The notes under the pieces were generated by a model. That model was given only the letters and a program-made list of their open reading frames with translations. It was not told the DNA's origin and made no database searches. 64,000 bases of DNA from Polynucleobacter sp. es-EL-1. GTDB lineage: Bacteria > Pseudomonadota > Gammaproteobacteria > Burkholderiales > Burkholderiaceae. Location: NCBI RefSeq assembly GCF_018687975.1, contig NZ_CP061310.1:744001-808000 (forward strand). The letters are read 5' to 3'. Positions 1 to 8,691 of this stretch are shown here, piece after piece. Both the position numbers and the translations under genes were made by a program. Position 1 is the first letter of the stretch, and each line of letters opens with the position of its first letter.

Positions 1-434
1 CTAGCTGCTGAGCGTCGATCTGAGCGCTCGGAGCTGCTCGTGCGAACACCTGCTTTGGCAACAGTTCTATTTGGTTGACGCTTGGTGCGAGGGGCTTGCA
101 AAGATTTCTTGGTTTGTTTGCTCGATCTTCCAAGATTGGCAAAAGCTTCATCAACCATATCTTTTGGTTTCCAGAGCACCAGCAATTTTCCAATGTGCTG
201 AACTGGGGCTGCATCCAACTTGTCGCATAACTCTTCATACATAGCGATGCGAGCATCACGATCATCACCGAAGACCCGAATCTTAATCAAGCCATGATGC
301 GATATTGCAGACTTGGCTTCTTTAATTACGGCAGGCGTGAGACCGTCTCCACCAATCATGACCACCGGACTGAGGTCATGAGCGTCGGCTTTGAGGGATT
401 TTCTTTGTGCGGGGGTGATAGTAAGTGCAGTCAT
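1..434 (-). CDS. yhbY: YhbY-type CRM-domain RNA-binding protein (3' end cut by window edge)
   Basis: The reverse strand reads from an ATG at 434 leftward and runs off position 1 without a stop, so only about 144 residues are seen. The start MTALTITPAQRKSLKADAH, the segment PVVMIGGDGLTPAV and the later HHGLIKIRV match the CRS1/YhbY (CRM) fold with its GxxG-type RNA-binding loop. YhbY proteins associate with the pre-50S ribosomal subunit. After about residue 100 the protein becomes a basic, Ser/Arg/Lys-rich tail that is longer than the ~97-residue E. coli protein. It is divergent from rlmE with a 138-bp shared upstream region, as is common in proteobacteria. Family assignment is confident; the C-terminal extent is unknown. 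Confidence 0.88.
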   Translation of the reverse strand, partial: MTALTITPAQRKSLKADAHDLSPVVMIGGDGLTPAVIKEAKSAISHHGLIKIRVFGDDRDARIAMYEELCDKLDAAPVQHIGKLLVLWKPKDMVDEAFANLGRSSKQTKKSLQAPRTKRQPNRTVAKAGVRTSSSERSDRRSAA

Positions 435-572
435 GGGCTCGATGATAGAGCATCAGGGCTTGTAAAAAGGCTCTCATGCCCATATATATGTCTATCAAGA
501 GACGTTTTACGTCGATTCCTTTTGCCATAGCGGTGATAAACAAGGAAAATAGACACCGAAAGTGGGTAAGTT

Positions 573-1247
573 GTGGCAAAGAATAAATTTAATAAAAGTT
601 GGTTGCAGGATCATTTAACGGATCCATACGTAAAGATGGCCCAAAAAGAGGGCTATCGCGCCAGAGCTGTTTATAAGCTCAGTGAAATTGACGAGCAAGA
701 TCACCTGATCAAGGCTGGGATGACTATTGTGGATCTGGGAAGTGCCCCAGGGAGCTGGTCTCAATACACTCGTAATCGTTTGACTGAGCTGGGTAAAAGC
801 AATCCGCTGATTGAGTCTGGTAAGCCTGATGGCAGCATTATTGCCATTGATATTCTGCCGATGGAAGATATTGCGGATGTGAACTTTATCCAAGGTGACT
901 TTAGGGAAGAGGAGGGTCTAAAGGCTCTAGAAGCCCTTTTGCCAGCCAGTGCCAACGGGAAGGTCGATTTGGTGTTGTCCGATATGGCACCTAATTTATC
1001 CGGCGTAGGGGTCGCAGATGCTGCCAGAATGGCCTTTTTAGCTGAAATCGCCCTTGATTTTGCTGTTCACCACCTCAAACCGGAGGGCGCACTCTTGATT
1101 AAGTGCTTTAACGGCAGTGGTTACAGTCAAATCGTGGAGTCCTTTAAAAAGGTCTTTAAGACGGTCACTCCCCGCAAACCAAAGGCGTCAAGGGCTAAAT
1201 CTTCAGAAATCTTCCTCTTGGGTAGAAATCTCAAGCCGCCCAAGTAA
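573..1247 (+). CDS. rlmE: 23S rRNA (uridine-2'-O)-methyltransferase RlmE (FtsJ)
   Basis: This 224-residue protein uses a GTG start giving MAKNKFNKSW. It has the FtsJ core: RARAVYKL with Lys35, the SAM-binding motif DLGSAPGSW (residues 54-62), SDMAPNLSG in the middle and LLIKCFNG later, consistent with the catalytic K-D-K-E arrangement. RlmE methylates the 2'-O of U2552 in 23S rRNA at a late stage of 50S assembly. Its position directly before ftsH is the classical ftsJ-ftsH order. Length is normal (E. coli 209 residues). No ATG alternative lies near the start, so GTG is chosen. Confidence 0.95.
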   Translation: MAKNKFNKSWLQDHLTDPYVKMAQKEGYRARAVYKLSEIDEQDHLIKAGMTIVDLGSAPGSWSQYTRNRLTELGKSNPLIESGKPDGSIIAIDILPMEDIADVNFIQGDFREEEGLKALEALLPASANGKVDLVLSDMAPNLSGVGVADAARMAFLAEIALDFAVHHLKPEGALLIKCFNGSGYSQIVESFKKVFKTVTPRKPKASRAKSSEIFLLGRNLKPPK

Positions 1248-1275
1248 ATGCCAAAAGTGCCCCAAATTGCACAAT

Positions 1276-1297
1276 AACCCCGAAAATATAGGGGTTT
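1276..1297 (+). terminator. Hairpin between rlmE and ftsH, weak terminator
   Basis: AACCCC at 1276-1281 and GGGGTT at 1291-1296 form a 6-bp stem with an A/T-rich loop. The T-run after it is only three bases, so termination is likely to be weak. The rest of the 156-bp gap to ftsH probably holds an ftsH promoter: TTGACA occurs at 1296-1301, but I cannot place a convincing -10 box. Confidence 0.35.
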
Positions 1298-1403
1298 GAC
1301 AAATAAATATGCCTTTAGCACTTGAAAAAGGCTGGTAGTAGAATCAAATACTTAGATATAGCAATCCGCTTTAACTCCCGGATTAATCCGGCAAAGGTCT
1401 GTT

Positions 1404-3281
1404 TTGAACAACAACATGTTGCAAAAAATTGGTGTGTGGCTCATCGTGGGTCTCGTGCTTTTTACTGTTTTTAAACAGTTTGATAAGCCAAGAGACGCTA
1501 CTCAGGTCACTTATTCTCAATTCATGGACGATGCCAAAGCTGGCAAAGTGAAGCGAGTGGATGTGCAAGGTCGCACATTACAAGTAACCCCCAATGACGG
1601 TAACAAGTATTCCATCATTTCCCCAGGGGATATCTGGATGGTGGGTGACCTCATGAAGTACGGCGTTCAAGTGACTGGTAAAGCAGACGATGAACCCAAT
1701 ATGTTGGTTTCTGCCTTGTACTACCTCGGACCTACACTACTGATTATTGGTTTTTGGTTTTTCATGATGCGCCAGATGCAGGGCGGCGGCAAAGGTGGAG
1801 CATTCTCCTTTGGAAAATCAAAGGCTCGCTTAATTGATGAAAATAGCAATACTGTTACTTTTGCTGATGTAGCGGGTTGCGATGAAGCTAAGGAAGAAGT
1901 CTTTGAGATTGTGGACTTCTTGAAAGACCCACAAAAGTTCCAAAAACTGGGCGGTCGTATTCCGCATGGTGTTTTGCTGGTTGGCCCTCCTGGAACGGGT
2001 AAGACCCTGTTGGCGCGTGCGATTGCTGGCGAAGCCAAAGTACCATTCTTCTCTATTTCAGGTTCAGACTTTGTGGAGATGTTTGTTGGTGTTGGCGCGT
2101 CACGTGTACGTGACATGTTTGAAACTGCCAAGAAAAATTCTCCTTGCATCATCTTTATTGATGAGATTGATGCGGTTGGCCGTCATCGTGGTGCAGGTAT
2201 GGGTGGTGGTAATGATGAGCGCGAGCAAACACTGAACCAGATGTTGGTTGAGATGGATGGTTTTGAGAGCAATAGCGGTGTCATCGTGGTTGCCGCAACT
2301 AACCGTTCTGACGTATTAGATCGTGCTTTATTGCGCCCAGGCCGTTTTGACCGTCAAGTACATGTTGGTTTACCTGACATTCGTGGTCGCGAGCAGATTT
2401 TGCAAGTGCATATGCGCAAGGTACCAATTGATCCGGATGTGAATGCTGCTGTCTTGGCGCGTGGCACTCCTGGTTTCTCTGGCGCAGATTTAGCAAATTT
2501 AGTTAACGAAGCTGCTCTGTTCGCTGCACGTCGTAGTAAGCGTGCTGTAGATATGAAAGACTTCGAAGACGCTAAAGACAAGATCTATATGGGTCCAGAG
2601 CGTAAGTCTGCTGTGATGCGTGAAGAAGAGCGTCGCAATACGGCGTATCACGAGTCTGGCCATGCTGTAGTTGCGAAGGTCTTACCAAAAGCAGATCCTG
2701 TTCACAAAGTCACCATCATGCCTCGTGGCATGGCTTTAGGTGTGACATGGCAGTTGCCTGAGTTTGATCGTGTGAACTTATATAAAGATCGCATGATGGA
2801 AGAGCTGGCTATTTTGTTTGGTGGTCGTGCTGCAGAAGAGGTCTTCTTGAACTCCATGAGTACTGGCGCATCCAATGACTTTGAGCGTGCTACGAAGATG
2901 GCGCGTGACATGGTGACCCGTTACGGTATGAGTGATAGCTTAGGTACGATGGTTTATGTCGATACTGAATCTGAAAGCATGTTTGGCCGTACGAGCTCCA
3001 AAACTGTTTCTGAATTGACGCAGCAAAAAGTGGATTCTGAAATTCGTGCGCTAGTGGATAGTCAATATGCGTTAGCTAGATCTATTCTTGAGCAAAATCG
3101 AGATAAGGTTGAAGCGATGGTTGCAGCTTTGCTCGAATGGGAAACTATTGATGCAGAGCAGATTAATGACATCATGGAAGGCCGTCCACCTCGTGCTCCT
3201 AAGCCACAACCCGCAACTACCTTTGGTAATTCAGCGGGGACTCCAGGGCCCGCGGCTGGTGGCGCACCTGCGACTGCTTAA
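1404..3281 (+). CDS. ftsH: ATP-dependent zinc metalloprotease FtsH
   Basis: This 625-residue membrane-anchored AAA+ protease degrades short-lived and misassembled membrane and cytosolic proteins, including, in relatives, the lipid A enzyme LpxC. Two N-terminal membrane segments lie at about residues 8-22 and 103-121. Walker A GPPGTGKT is at 194-201, followed by the Walker B segment IIFIDEIDAVG and the second region of homology. The zinc site HESGH is at 416-420. The C-terminal tail is Pro/Ala-rich. A TTG start is chosen because MNNNMLQKIGVW matches the usual FtsH N-terminus; the next Met is four residues in. Translation probably continues toward folP, but see the terminator at 3315. Confidence 0.97.
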   Translation: MNNNMLQKIGVWLIVGLVLFTVFKQFDKPRDATQVTYSQFMDDAKAGKVKRVDVQGRTLQVTPNDGNKYSIISPGDIWMVGDLMKYGVQVTGKADDEPNMLVSALYYLGPTLLIIGFWFFMMRQMQGGGKGGAFSFGKSKARLIDENSNTVTFADVAGCDEAKEEVFEIVDFLKDPQKFQKLGGRIPHGVLLVGPPGTGKTLLARAIAGEAKVPFFSISGSDFVEMFVGVGASRVRDMFETAKKNSPCIIFIDEIDAVGRHRGAGMGGGNDEREQTLNQMLVEMDGFESNSGVIVVAATNRSDVLDRALLRPGRFDRQVHVGLPDIRGREQILQVHMRKVPIDPDVNAAVLARGTPGFSGADLANLVNEAALFAARRSKRAVDMKDFEDAKDKIYMGPERKSAVMREEERRNTAYHESGHAVVAKVLPKADPVHKVTIMPRGMALGVTWQLPEFDRVNLYKDRMMEELAILFGGRAAEEVFLNSMSTGASNDFERATKMARDMVTRYGMSDSLGTMVYVDTESESMFGRTSSKTVSELTQQKVDSEIRALVDSQYALARSILEQNRDKVEAMVAALLEWETIDAEQINDIMEGRPPRAPKPQPATTFGNSAGTPGPAAGGAPATA

Positions 3282-3297
3282 TTTCACGAATCCTTAA

Positions 3298-4170
3298 GTG
3301 AGTAAGCAAAACCTGCCCGCAACATGGCGTTGCGGGCGTTTTCTTTTTGACTTTAGCAAACGCAATACCCCAGTAGTGATGGGTATTCTTAATGCCACCC
3401 CAGATTCCTTTTCGGATGGCGGTCAGTTTAGAACTCCAAGCGATGCAATTGCTCAAGCGGAGCGCATGATTGCCAATGGCGTCGACATGATTGATATCGG
3501 TGGAGAATCAACTCGGCCAGGCGCAGAGCCTGTAGCACTTCAAGAAGAATTAGATCGCGTCTTGCCAGTCATTGAAGCTTTAAAAGATTGCGGAGTAGCG
3601 TTGTCAATCGATACCTATAAAGCCGAGACGATGCGCCAAGCACTCAAGGCTGGAGTTGATTGCGTGAATGACATCTGGGCATTACGACAAGAGGGCGCAG
3701 TAGAAGCGATCTTTGAGAGTGATAACGATAATCCAGATAAGCAATGCGGCATTGTCTTGATGCACATGCAGCGCGATCCTCAAACAATGCAATTTGATCC
3801 TCACTATCAAGACGTGATTACTGAAGTGAAGTTATTTTTGCAAACACGTGCCAGTTTATTGGAAGAGCAGGGTGTCGCTCAAAACCGAATTGCGATTGAT
3901 CCTGGATTCGGGTTTGGAAAGAGTCTTGAGCATAACCTTGCGATGCTGGCTGATTTTGATCAATTCTCCCAGTTGGGATATCCGGTCTTGGCGGGGATTT
4001 CTCGTAAATCCATGCTGGGCAAGCTAACTGGTCGTGACACCAATGAGCGGATAGCGCCTAGTGTTGCTGCTGCCATTCTGGCTGCTGATCGCGGTGCCCG
4101 CATTATTCGGGTACATGATGTGCCTGAAACCGTAGATGCTCTCAAGATATGGGCAGCGGTTCAAGGCTAG
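3298..4170 (+). CDS. folP: Dihydropteroate synthase FolP
   Basis: FolP condenses 6-hydroxymethyl-7,8-dihydropterin diphosphate with p-aminobenzoate in folate synthesis and is the sulfonamide target. The 290-residue protein has both family signatures: GILNATPDSFSDGG at residues 29-42 and DIGGESTRPGA further on, plus the late DPGFGFGKS segment. A GTG start at 3298 keeps the N-terminal W-x-CGR strand found in beta-proteobacterial homologues; starting at the next ATG (3379, Met28) would remove it. It lies 16 bp after ftsH and 49 bp before glmM, the usual ftsH-folP-glmM order. A perfect terminator hairpin overlaps its first codons, so its transcription from ftsH may be attenuated. Confidence 0.95.
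   Translation: MSKQNLPATWRCGRFLFDFSKRNTPVVMGILNATPDSFSDGGQFRTPSDAIAQAERMIANGVDMIDIGGESTRPGAEPVALQEELDRVLPVIEALKDCGVALSIDTYKAETMRQALKAGVDCVNDIWALRQEGAVEAIFESDNDNPDKQCGIVLMHMQRDPQTMQFDPHYQDVITEVKLFLQTRASLLEEQGVAQNRIAIDPGFGFGKSLEHNLAMLADFDQFSQLGYPVLAGISRKSMLGKLTGRDTNERIAPSVAAAILAADRGARIIRVHDVPETVDALKIWAAVQG
3315..3348 (+). terminator. Strong intrinsic terminator of ftsH lying inside the folP coding start
   Basis: GCCCGCAAC (3315-3323) pairs perfectly with GTTGCGGGC (3329-3337) across the 5-nt loop ATGGC, followed by a T-rich tract at 3338-3348. It has every mark of a Rho-independent terminator for ftsH. It also encodes residues 6-17 of FolP, including the conserved W-x-CGR segment. Confidence 0.75.
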
Positions 4171-4219
4171 AGCATCTGATCTGGCAATCCAGATACTCAT
4201 CAGTTTTATAATGAAACCT

Positions 4220-5563
4220 ATGAAAAAACAATACTTTGGAACTGATGGCATTCGTGGTGAAGTAGGGCAATTTCCGATTGTTCCGGAGTTCATTACTCGC
4301 CTTGGCTATGCTGCTGGAAAAGTGCTTGTGCAAAACGCTACGCCGGGTGAGCGTTGCAAAGTATTGATTGGAAAAGATACCCGCGTATCCGGATATTTAT
4401 TGGAAGCTGCCCTAGAGGCAGGCTTTGCTGCTGCTGGTGTTGATGTAATGTTGTGCGGACCGATGCCAACACCCGGTGTTGCTTATCTCACTAAGGCCTT
4501 GCGCTTATCGGCTGGTGTAGTGATTTCAGCATCACATAATGCTTATCAAGATAACGGCATTAAATTTTTCTCTGCGGAAGGTGGAAAACTGACCGATGAG
4601 TTTGAGCTGGCAATCGAAGCAGAACTTGCTAAACCGATGGGCTGTGTTAGTTCAAAAGAGTTGGGTAAGGCATTTCGTATTGATGATGCTGCCGGTCGTT
4701 ATATTGAATTTTGTAAATCGACTTTTCCGGGTGAACTCAATCTCAAGGGCATGAAGTTAGTAGTGGATTGCGCCAATGGTGCTGCATACCATGTTGCGCC
4801 ACACGTATTTCATGAGCTTGGTGCCGAAGTGATTGCTATTGGCGTACAGCCAGATGGAAGAAATATTAATGATGCTTGTGGTGCCACTGCACCAGCAGCG
4901 CTCATTGCAAAAGTTAAAGAAACAAAAGCAGACCTTGGTATCGCTCTAGATGGAGATGCTGATCGTTTGCAGATGGTAGATGCTTCAGGAAGATTGTTTA
5001 ATGGCGATGAGCTCTTATACGTGCTCGCAAAAGATCGTCTTGCCCGTGGAGAAAATTTAGGCGGTGTGGTTGGTACTTTGATGACCAATCTGGCTGTTGA
5101 AAATGCCATCAAAGCATTGGGGATTGGATTTGAGCGCGCTAATGTGGGTGATCGTTATGTCTTGGAATTACTCAAGCAAAAAGGCTGGCTGATTGGTGGA
5201 GAAGGCTCCGGTCATTTGCTGTGCTTAGATCGCCACTCCACTGGTGATGGCACGATTGCCGCCCTGCAGGTATTAGCAGCCATGAGTCAAAACCAGCAGA
5301 GCTTGGCCCAACTACTCGATTCCGTAAAAATCTTCCCCCAAGTGCTTCTCAATATTAAATTTAAGGCTGGGTATGACTGGAAAGCGGACAATGTTCTTAA
5401 ATCGCAGATTTCTCAAGTAGAAACGGAACTGAAAGGCACGGGAAGGGTGCTGATTAGGGCTTCTGGCACTGAGCCTGTTCTCAGGGTCATGGTTGAGTCA
5501 AACGATGCCTCGATTGCCCGCAATGCTGCCCAGAGTATTGCTCAATTAGTCCCATCTGTCTAA
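4220..5563 (+). CDS. glmM: Phosphoglucosamine mutase GlmM
   Basis: GlmM converts glucosamine-6-phosphate to glucosamine-1-phosphate, the precursor of UDP-GlcNAc for peptidoglycan and LPS. The protein begins MKKQYFGTDGIRG, the family N-terminus. The phosphoserine loop SASHN places the catalytic serine at residue 105, and the Mg-binding DGDADR motif and the C-terminal RASGTEPVLRVM phosphate-binding loop are present. The frame is open upstream to 4136 and another ATG lies at 4211 (three extra residues), but 4220 fits the family start; neither has a strong ribosome-binding site. Length (447 residues) is normal. Confidence 0.95.
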   Translation: MKKQYFGTDGIRGEVGQFPIVPEFITRLGYAAGKVLVQNATPGERCKVLIGKDTRVSGYLLEAALEAGFAAAGVDVMLCGPMPTPGVAYLTKALRLSAGVVISASHNAYQDNGIKFFSAEGGKLTDEFELAIEAELAKPMGCVSSKELGKAFRIDDAAGRYIEFCKSTFPGELNLKGMKLVVDCANGAAYHVAPHVFHELGAEVIAIGVQPDGRNINDACGATAPAALIAKVKETKADLGIALDGDADRLQMVDASGRLFNGDELLYVLAKDRLARGENLGGVVGTLMTNLAVENAIKALGIGFERANVGDRYVLELLKQKGWLIGGEGSGHLLCLDRHSTGDGTIAALQVLAAMSQNQQSLAQLLDSVKIFPQVLLNIKFKAGYDWKADNVLKSQISQVETELKGTGRVLIRASGTEPVLRVMVESNDASIARNAAQSIAQLVPSV

Positions 5564-5601
5564 GTAATTGAATTCATTGAAATATTTTTCAATATATCCC
5601 G

Positions 5602-5634
5602 TGTCATAAAAGAGTCATACTCAATCCGTATCGT
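5602..5634 (+). promoter_or_regulatory. Pho box and -10 of the pst operon
   Basis: TGTCATA (5602-5608) and AGTCATA (5613-5619) are separated by the 4-nt spacer AAAG, giving the 11-bp period of PhoB half-sites. A possible -10 element TATCGT follows at 5629-5634, 9 nt after the second half-site, with no -35 box, as expected of PhoB-activated promoters. Location 45 bp before pstS supports the call. The same geometry recurs before ppx, plcP and ppk2. Confidence 0.75.
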
Positions 5635-5678
5635 TCAGTTATCGCAATGTTGCGTGAACTAAACGAGGATTAATCCAC

Positions 5679-6698
5679 ATGAAATCATTCTTGAAAAAAG
5701 CGCTAGTGATTGGTGCTATTTCAGTTGCCCCAGTTGCATTCGCTGCCGACATCACAGGCGCAGGCGCAACATTCCCATACCCAATTTATGCTAAATGGGC
5801 TGAGGCTTATAAATCCAAAACTGGTACTGGTTTAAATTACCAGTCCATCGGCTCTTCTGGTGGTATCAAGCAGATCAAAGCTAAAACTGTAGACTTTGGT
5901 GCTTCAGATGCTCCAGTGAAGTTCGACGCTTTAGAAAAAGATGGTTTGGTTCAATTCCCAGCCATTATTGGTGGTGTAGTTCCAGTGATGAACGTTGATG
6001 GTATCAAGCCAGGTCAACTCAAATTAGACGGCCCAACATTGGCTGATATTTTCCAAGGCAACATCACTAACTGGAATGACAAGCGTATTGCAATCATGAA
6101 TCCTGGCGTGAAAATCCCTACAGGTGATATCACTGTAGTTCACCGTGCTGATGGTTCCGGTACAACTGCAATTTTCACTGACTACTTAGCAAAAGTAAGC
6201 TCACTCTGGAAAGATGCTGTTGGTGCTGGTGCTGCTGTTAAGTGGCCTGCTGCTTCTTCTGTTGGTGGTAAAGGTAATGAAGGTGTTGCAGCTAACGTTA
6301 ACCGTGTTAAGAACTCAGTTGGTTATGTTGAGTATGCTTATGCTAAGAAAAACAACATGACTACTATCTCTATGAAAAATAGTGACGGTAACTATGTAAT
6401 GCCTAGCGACAAAACATTTGCTGCTGCTTCAGCTGGTACAGATTGGTCTAAAGTTCCTGGTATGGGTACCTTTATTACCAATGCTCCAGGTGCAGAGTCT
6501 TGGCCTATCACTGGTGCATCATTCATTTTGATGTACAAAAACCCAGAGAACAAAGCGAATTCTGCTGAAGTGTTGAAGTTCTTTGACTTTGCTTTCAAAG
6601 AAGGCAAGAAAATGGCTCTTGAACTCGATTATGTTCCAATGCCTGATGCAACAACAGACTATATTCGTAAGAATGTATGGTCCAATATTGCTAAGTAA
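5679..6698 (+). CDS. pstS: Phosphate ABC transporter periplasmic binding protein PstS
   Basis: PstS captures inorganic phosphate in the periplasm and delivers it to PstCA. The 339-residue precursor has a Sec signal peptide with probable cleavage after AFA at about residue 22. The mature start ITGAGATFPYPIY and the phosphate-binding segments QSIGSSGG, FGASDAP and HRADGSGTT are diagnostic. It is the first gene of the pst-pho operon behind a Pho box, and is followed by a stable stem-loop before pstC. Codon use is strongly biased and repetitive, as for an abundantly made protein (inference). Confidence 0.97.
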   Translation: MKSFLKKALVIGAISVAPVAFAADITGAGATFPYPIYAKWAEAYKSKTGTGLNYQSIGSSGGIKQIKAKTVDFGASDAPVKFDALEKDGLVQFPAIIGGVVPVMNVDGIKPGQLKLDGPTLADIFQGNITNWNDKRIAIMNPGVKIPTGDITVVHRADGSGTTAIFTDYLAKVSSLWKDAVGAGAAVKWPAASSVGGKGNEGVAANVNRVKNSVGYVEYAYAKKNNMTTISMKNSDGNYVMPSDKTFAAASAGTDWSKVPGMGTFITNAPGAESWPITGASFILMYKNPENKANSAEVLKFFDFAFKEGKKMALELDYVPMPDATTDYIRKNVWSNIAK

Positions 6699-6729
6699 TT
6701 TGTTAGATTGATTATTTAATCTCAATATT

Positions 6730-6761
6730 GAAACAGCTCCACCTTTGGGTGGGGCTGTTTC
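6730..6761 (+). promoter_or_regulatory. Long stem-loop between pstS and pstC
   Basis: GAAACAGCTCCACC (6730-6743) pairs with GGTGGGGCTGTTTC (6748-6761), 14 bp with one G-T pair and a TTTG loop. No T-run follows, so it is unlikely to be a full terminator. Such elements after the first gene of binding-protein operons stabilise the upstream mRNA or limit readthrough, which would make PstS more abundant than PstC/A/B (inference). Confidence 0.6.
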
Positions 6762-6782
6762 ATCATTAAATGAAGTCCAAAT

Positions 6783-7772
6783 ATGATTGAATCAACACAG
6801 TCACATTCAGCACCGACGCCCCAGGCGCTTCGAATTGCTAAGCTGCAACGTATTCAAGATTTCCTTTTTCATGGAATAACGCAGTTTTTTGCCTTATCAG
6901 TATTGCTTGCATTACTTGGAATCATTATTTCGCTGATTATTAATGCCTGGCCTGCACTGGATCAGTTTGGCTTTGGCTTTTTCTTCACCAAAGAGTGGGA
7001 TATTATTAATGGAGAGTTCGGTGGCCTCATTGCGATATATGGCACCTTAGTAACCTCTTTAATTGCCTTGCTCATTGCCGTTCCTTTAAGTTTCGGTATC
7101 GCGGTATTTCTGACTGAACTTTGCCCAGGCCCATTACGTAGGCCATTGGGTACCGCTGTTGAGTTGCTCGCAGCCGTGCCATCGATTATTTATGGCATGT
7201 TCGGATTATTTGTTTTTGCACCAATTTTTGCGGATTATATTCAGCCTGCACTGCAGGGGACGCTTGGCCAGATTCCTGGTTTAGGAATCCTGTTCTCAGG
7301 TCCCATGAATGGTATTGGTGTTTTATGTGCCGGTTTGATTTTGGCAATGATGGTACTGCCATTTATTGCTTCGGTGATGCGTGATGTCTTTGAAATCGTT
7401 CCTCCTGTATTAAAAGAGTCCGCCTACGGCATTGGCTGTACCACTTGGGAAGTGGTTAAGAATGTTGTGCTCCCTTATACCAAGGCTGGTGTGATCGGCG
7501 GCATTATGCTGGGACTGGGTAGGGCGCTTGGTGAAACCATGGCCGTAACCTTTGTCATCGGTAATGCGCATCGTCTGTCAGCTTCACTATTTTCACCTGG
7601 TAATTCGATTGCTTCTACATTGGCCAATGAGTTTGGCGAGGCTGAAATTGGTTTGCATTACTCGTCCTTATTTGCTCTTGGTCTTGCGCTATTTATGATT
7701 ACATTCATTGTTTTGGCGATCGCGAAATGGATGTTGATCAATATGGAAAAAAAGCAGGGACTTAAAACATGA
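6783..7772 (+). CDS. pstC: Phosphate ABC transporter permease PstC
   Basis: PstC is one of the two inner-membrane channel subunits of the high-affinity phosphate importer. The 329-residue protein has a cytoplasmic N-terminus and about six hydrophobic segments. The permease coupling loop shows as ESAYGIGCTTWEVVKNVVLP followed by GRALGETMAVTFVIGN. It overlaps pstA by four bases (ATGA), which implies translational coupling. Length and motifs are normal for the family. Confidence 0.95.
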   Translation: MIESTQSHSAPTPQALRIAKLQRIQDFLFHGITQFFALSVLLALLGIIISLIINAWPALDQFGFGFFFTKEWDIINGEFGGLIAIYGTLVTSLIALLIAVPLSFGIAVFLTELCPGPLRRPLGTAVELLAAVPSIIYGMFGLFVFAPIFADYIQPALQGTLGQIPGLGILFSGPMNGIGVLCAGLILAMMVLPFIASVMRDVFEIVPPVLKESAYGIGCTTWEVVKNVVLPYTKAGVIGGIMLGLGRALGETMAVTFVIGNAHRLSASLFSPGNSIASTLANEFGEAEIGLHYSSLFALGLALFMITFIVLAIAKWMLINMEKKQGLKT

Positions 7773-8635
7773 ACGGCTTATCAAATATTAATCCAGCCAT
7801 TTTTGCTAAACGGAAGCGTGCTAACAAAATAGGTCTGATTCTATCTACTGCGGCAATGGTATTGGGAATGGCTTTTTTGTTATGGATTTTAAGTATCCTT
7901 TTTTTAAAAGGCTTTTCTTCTATTAATTTGGATGTATTTACTCAGAGCACACCTGCACCTGGTTCTGAGGGCGGTGGTTTGGCAAACGCCATTGTTGGTA
8001 GCTTGATGATTGTGGCAAGCTGTACTCTCATCAGTACTCCAATTGGCGTATTAGCGGGTTTATACCTCTCGGAGTATGGAGATAGAAGCAAAGTCGCCTC
8101 CGTCACCCGTTTTGTTACTGACATCATGTTATCTGCGCCATCCATTGTGATCGGCTTGTTTGTATATGCCATTGTGGTGGCGCAAGTGCGTCACTTCTCT
8201 GGTTGGGCTGGCACGATTGCATTGGCTTTAATTGCCATTCCAGTGGTAGTTCGTACAACGGAGAATATGCTGCGCTTAGTGCCTGGAAGCTTACGAGAGG
8301 CTGCTTATGCTTTAGGCACCCCTAAGTGGAAAGTAGCCTTCATGATTACTCTGCGTGCTGCACAAAGCGGGGTGATTACCGGTATTTTATTGGCACTTGC
8401 ACGTGTTAGCGGTGAAACAGCGCCATTGCTCTTTACTGCCCTGAATAACCAATTCTTCTCTACTAATATGAATGCGCCAATGGCGAATTTACCGGTGGTG
8501 ATCTTCCAATTCGCCATGAGTCCATATGACAACTGGGTTGATTTGGCCTGGGCTGCAGCTTTACTTATCACCTTTGCTGTACTGGGTCTGAATATTCTTG
8601 CGCGTGTAGTATTCCGCCAGAAAGTACAGAGTTAA
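7769..8635 (+). CDS. pstA: Phosphate ABC transporter permease PstA
   Basis: PstA is the second membrane subunit of the Pst importer. The 288-residue protein has about six membrane spans, the coupling segment REAAYALGTPKWKVAFMI and ARVSGETAPLLFTA after it, which correspond to the EAA loop of binding-protein-dependent permeases. It starts inside the end of pstC; the stop at 8633-8635 overlaps the first possible ATG of pstB. Confidence 0.95.
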   Translation: MNGLSNINPAIFAKRKRANKIGLILSTAAMVLGMAFLLWILSILFLKGFSSINLDVFTQSTPAPGSEGGGLANAIVGSLMIVASCTLISTPIGVLAGLYLSEYGDRSKVASVTRFVTDIMLSAPSIVIGLFVYAIVVAQVRHFSGWAGTIALALIAIPVVVRTTENMLRLVPGSLREAAYALGTPKWKVAFMITLRAAQSGVITGILLALARVSGETAPLLFTALNNQFFSTNMNAPMANLPVVIFQFAMSPYDNWVDLAWAAALLITFAVLGLNILARVVFRQKVQS

Positions 8636-8691
8636 TGAGTAATATGAAAACTATGTTTGACTTAAATACGATTGATAGTCAAGGAATAAGA

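Noticed and set aside
1404..3281. Long reverse-strand open frames inside ftsH (e.g. 1721-2152)
   Set aside because: No family similarity and codon structure mirrors ftsH; shadows of the real gene.
4136..4219. 28 extra residues at the GlmM N-terminus
   Set aside because: They overlap folP and precede the conserved family start.
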